In this document: positions 6,602 through 8,013 of the stretch, piece by piece
Layout: each line of letters begins with the position of its first letter
Position numbering within the stretch: position 1 is the stretch's first letter
DNA from: JAGHBT01 sp035311885
GTDB lineage: Bacteria > Krumholzibacteriota > Krumholzibacteriia > Krumholzibacteriales > WJIX01
Direction of reading: 5' to 3'
NCBI GenBank assembly: GCA_964554125.1
Contig: CAZKNG010000095.1
Coordinates: 1-8,013 of the forward strand
DNA length: 8,013 nt
Made by a program: the position numbers and the translations under genes
The notes under the pieces: generated by a model
Seen by the model: the letters and a program-made list of their open reading frames with translations, nothing else
Databases searched by the model: none
What the model was told of the DNA's origin: nothing

Positions 6602-7447
6602 CTATCTCCGTTTTTTAAGACTGCGCAGAGAAAAGATATCCTCCGGCAGTTCTACGTTAAAGTCTATTTCCAGATATTCGATCGTTGTCCTGTGGCCTTC
6701 TTTTTCCTCAGAGAGCGGGACCATAGTCATACTTACCGGAATCCTCTTGCCGTCCATAACTCTGACCTTGCCGAAGAGCATCTTCTTCATAACCCTTCCC
6801 TTTTCATCCAGGTAACGCTGTTCTACGGGCAGTTTGGAATCTCTGCCGGCAACCATTATCTGCTTCATCCAGAGGCTGACTACACCCTCCTTCGGTATAA
6901 ATTCTATGTAAATCATGTTTGAATCAGCGTCCGCCGGATGAATCTCCCTGTAATTGTAATCGGTGAGAAATGAAGATTCTCTTACGACGTCGTCGTTTGT
7001 GAAGTCGCTTCCCATCCAGCTTCCCATCATCATAGACGGCGGAATCTTAATAACCTTGTTTATCCTCGGCATATAGTTCCACATCTCGTTTTCAAGCTTG
7101 AGGCTCGCGGTTCCCTTCTCCTTCTCAGGGTTCTGAACCACAATAAGTGTTTTCTCCATCCCTTCGCTCCAGAAATCCATAACGAGTGTACGCCTCCAGT
7201 GCGGATTTACTATTGTCATGCTCATCTTGCCCATACTGGAGTTACTGCGGTACAGTCTGTCTAGTTTTTCTACGACGCTGTCTACTATGGCGGATTGAAA
7301 CACCTGGGAAGCTGTTGATCTATTTACGGAATCGGTCTCTGAGAATCTTTCTGCCGCCAGCAGCGCGGACGGCCGCGTAATTACCCCTTCACGCGAAACA
7401 GCGGCAGACAGCAGCAATGTAAATAAAATCAGTTTCCTGCATTTCAT
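6602..7447 (-). CDS. LolA-like periplasmic carrier (outer-membrane lipoprotein-sorting protein family)
   Basis: The 281-residue exported protein has a signal peptide (MKCRK, hydrophobic LILFTLLLSAAV to about residue 17). No lipobox cysteine follows it, so it should be soluble in the periplasm. After a polar linker (about 20-50), the domain carries segments characteristic of the LolA_like/COG2834 group: MTIVNPHWRRTLVMDFWSEG (77-96), EMWNYMPRINKVIKIPP (121-137), then MMGSWMGSDFTNDDVVRE (140-157) and LPVEQRYLDEKG (206-217). The LolA fold is an open half-barrel that shields acyl chains; in this subgroup genes usually sit beside MMPL or FtsX-type transporters (family knowledge). The protein is longer than classical LolA (about 180 residues mature). 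The start ATG at 7447 is backed by AGAGGA (7454-7459) six nt upstream. As first gene of the operon it likely receives cargo from the two permeases; lipoprotein versus lipid cargo cannot be decided. Confidence 0.85.
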   Translation of the reverse strand: MKCRKLILFTLLLSAAVSREGVITRPSALLAAERFSETDSVNRSTASQVFQSAIVDSVVEKLDRLYRSNSSMGKMSMTIVNPHWRRTLVMDFWSEGMEKTLIVVQNPEKEKGTASLKLENEMWNYMPRINKVIKIPPSMMMGSWMGSDFTNDDVVRESSFLTDYNYREIHPADADSNMIYIEFIPKEGVVSLWMKQIMVAGRDSKLPVEQRYLDEKGRVMKKMLFGKVRVMDGKRIPVSMTMVPLSEEKEGHRTTIEYLEIDFNVELPEDIFSLRSLKKRR

Positions 7448-7453
7448 CTGTTA

Positions 7454-7459
7454 TCCTCT
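7454..7459 (-). promoter_or_regulatory. Shine-Dalgarno site of the LolA-like gene
   Basis: AGAGGA on the - strand lies 6 nt upstream of the ATG at 7447-7445, a near-ideal ribosome site. It fixes the start of the first operon gene. Confidence 0.6.
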
Positions 7460-7504
7460 GTACAAAGTTCGTCTATTCTGTGATATAGTAAGGCACAAAA
7501 CGGG

Positions 7505-7513
7505 ATAATACCA
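7505..7513 (-). promoter_or_regulatory. Extended -10 promoter candidate for the transport operon
   Basis: The - strand reads TGGTATTAT, an extended -10 (TGn plus TATTAT, five of six to consensus), about 58 nt upstream of the LolA-like start codon. The -35 region at 17-nt spacing (ATTTCA) is poor, which extended -10 promoters can tolerate. Other AT-rich choices exist in the leader, so this is tentative. Confidence 0.35.
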
Positions 7514-7824
7514 GAAGAATATTGTGGTGAAATAAATCAGCTTCAAAAAGCATTTAGTTGTAGATATTTACGTACAAGCCCGAGGTGCTTGTTACGAAAT
7601 TGCGAGTTTTGCTCGATGCTCTTCGGACTCTTTCTGTCAGCCGAGCTTTCGAAGGATATTCCCTGAAAATTTGGGTAAGAAACAGTTAACATTAATGATA
7701 TCTAGTGGTTATCTATATTTACAAGTGAAACAGGTGATTGCGGTACTGTTTTTATCCTGTGATTGATATTACCAAAATCATGGTCAATTTCCCCGGGCTG
7801 AGGAAATCTTTGGATCTCTAGCTT

Positions 7825-8013
7825 TTAGACTCGCTCTTTCCCGTATCCTTCGCGGAAATCAAGAAGCCATGTCCGCCCGTCTTCCGCTCGGTTTTTGCTA
7901 TACCTATAGCCGGATAAACAAAGAATTTGTAATAATTGGGGAAAGTACAGGCGGATTTTCAGGACTTCCCCCAAAAATCGATCTTTCAATTGATTAACCT
8001 GGTTAACATCAAT
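7825..8013 (-). other. Open frame running off the right edge, possible 3' end of an upstream gene
   Basis: On the - strand this frame is open from the window edge for 62 codons to TAA (7827-7825). It contains NQLKDRFLGEVLKIRLYFPQ near its start and GYRYSKNRAEDGR later, ending REGYGKERV. I do not recognise the product. It has the same orientation as the transport operon and would end about 380 bp upstream of it. The Leu/Lys/Arg-rich composition is compatible with coding, but overlapping frames in this region are also open and no ribosome site can be judged. Confidence 0.2.

Larger units (their letters stand above)
7448..8013. other. Intergenic region upstream of the transport operon, no convincing gene
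   Basis: Nothing in these 566 bp is recognisable as a complete gene or a structural RNA. The first 110 bp are the operon leader. Small dyads are present: ACAAGC/GCTTGT (7574-7579, 7587-7592), CGAG/CTCG around TTTTG (7603-7615), and TTAACC-T-GGTTAA (7994-8006), the last flanked by ATTGAT and ATCAAT. Several stop-to-stop frames of 45-75 codons lacking good starts exist on both strands, including a + frame from about 7540 to 7770. This suggests either decayed coding sequence or an interspersed repeat. Confidence 0.5.

Noticed and set aside
6464..6922. 152-codon + strand open frame across the permease and LolA-like genes
   Set aside because: It spans the junction of two well-supported - strand genes and its translation has no family resemblance; it is a shadow of their codon use.
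7789..7807. Resemblance of TTCCCCGGGCTGAGGAAAT to bases 99-117 of the M16 gene (16 of 19 match)
   Set aside because: Similarity does not extend on either side beyond a few bases and could arise by chance; not enough to call a third M16 remnant.
1..8013. CRISPR array, tRNA, rRNA or insertion-sequence transposase
   Set aside because: No regularly spaced repeats, no cloverleaf-like or rRNA-like stretch and no DDE or HUH transposase frame were seen on either strand.

Overview
The window looks like chromosome of a diderm (outer-membrane-bearing) bacterium. Evidence for this is a periplasmic LolA-like carrier, an outer-membrane beta-barrel with a signal peptide and a C-terminal aromatic residue, and a LolCDE/MacB-type inner-membrane ABC transporter. 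The M16 peptidase tail at the left edge resembles the long insulinase-family peptidases common in Bacteroidota and related (FCB-like) phyla. That placement is inference from one partial protein; the phylum cannot be fixed from this window.

Left part (about 1-1970): AT-rich by hand count (about 32-42% GC in sampled lines). It holds the 3' end of an M16-family metallopeptidase gene on the + strand, then a convergent (- strand) gene for an AAA_14/DUF4143 ATPase of the kind often found as mobile or accessory cargo. The ATPase gene has a near-consensus sigma70 promoter whose elements are interleaved with a 9-bp inverted repeat. Just upstream of that promoter lies a second, diverged copy (114 of 130 bases identical by hand count) of only the last 130 bp of the M16 gene. 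It is a headless pseudogene fragment, so the ATPase gene sits between two copies of the same M16 tail.

Central and right part (2033-7447): richer in GC (about 58-60% in sampled lines). It holds five closely spaced - strand genes that read as one operon. In transcription order they are a LolA-like periplasmic carrier, two homologous FtsX/MacB-type permeases, a LolD/MacB-type ABC ATPase, and an outer-membrane beta-barrel protein. The gaps are 34, 12, about 14 (or a 2-nt overlap, depending on the start used) and 69 nt. Together they could form an envelope-spanning route: an ATP-driven extractor in the inner membrane, a hydrophobic-cargo carrier in the periplasm and a barrel in the outer membrane. 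The cargo (lipoprotein, lipid or other amphiphile) is not shown by the sequence.

Right flank (7448-8013): 566 bp without a convincing gene. It holds the operon leader with a good Shine-Dalgarno site and an extended -10 candidate, a few small hairpins, and an open - strand frame that runs off the window edge and may be the end of an upstream gene or part of a decayed repeat.
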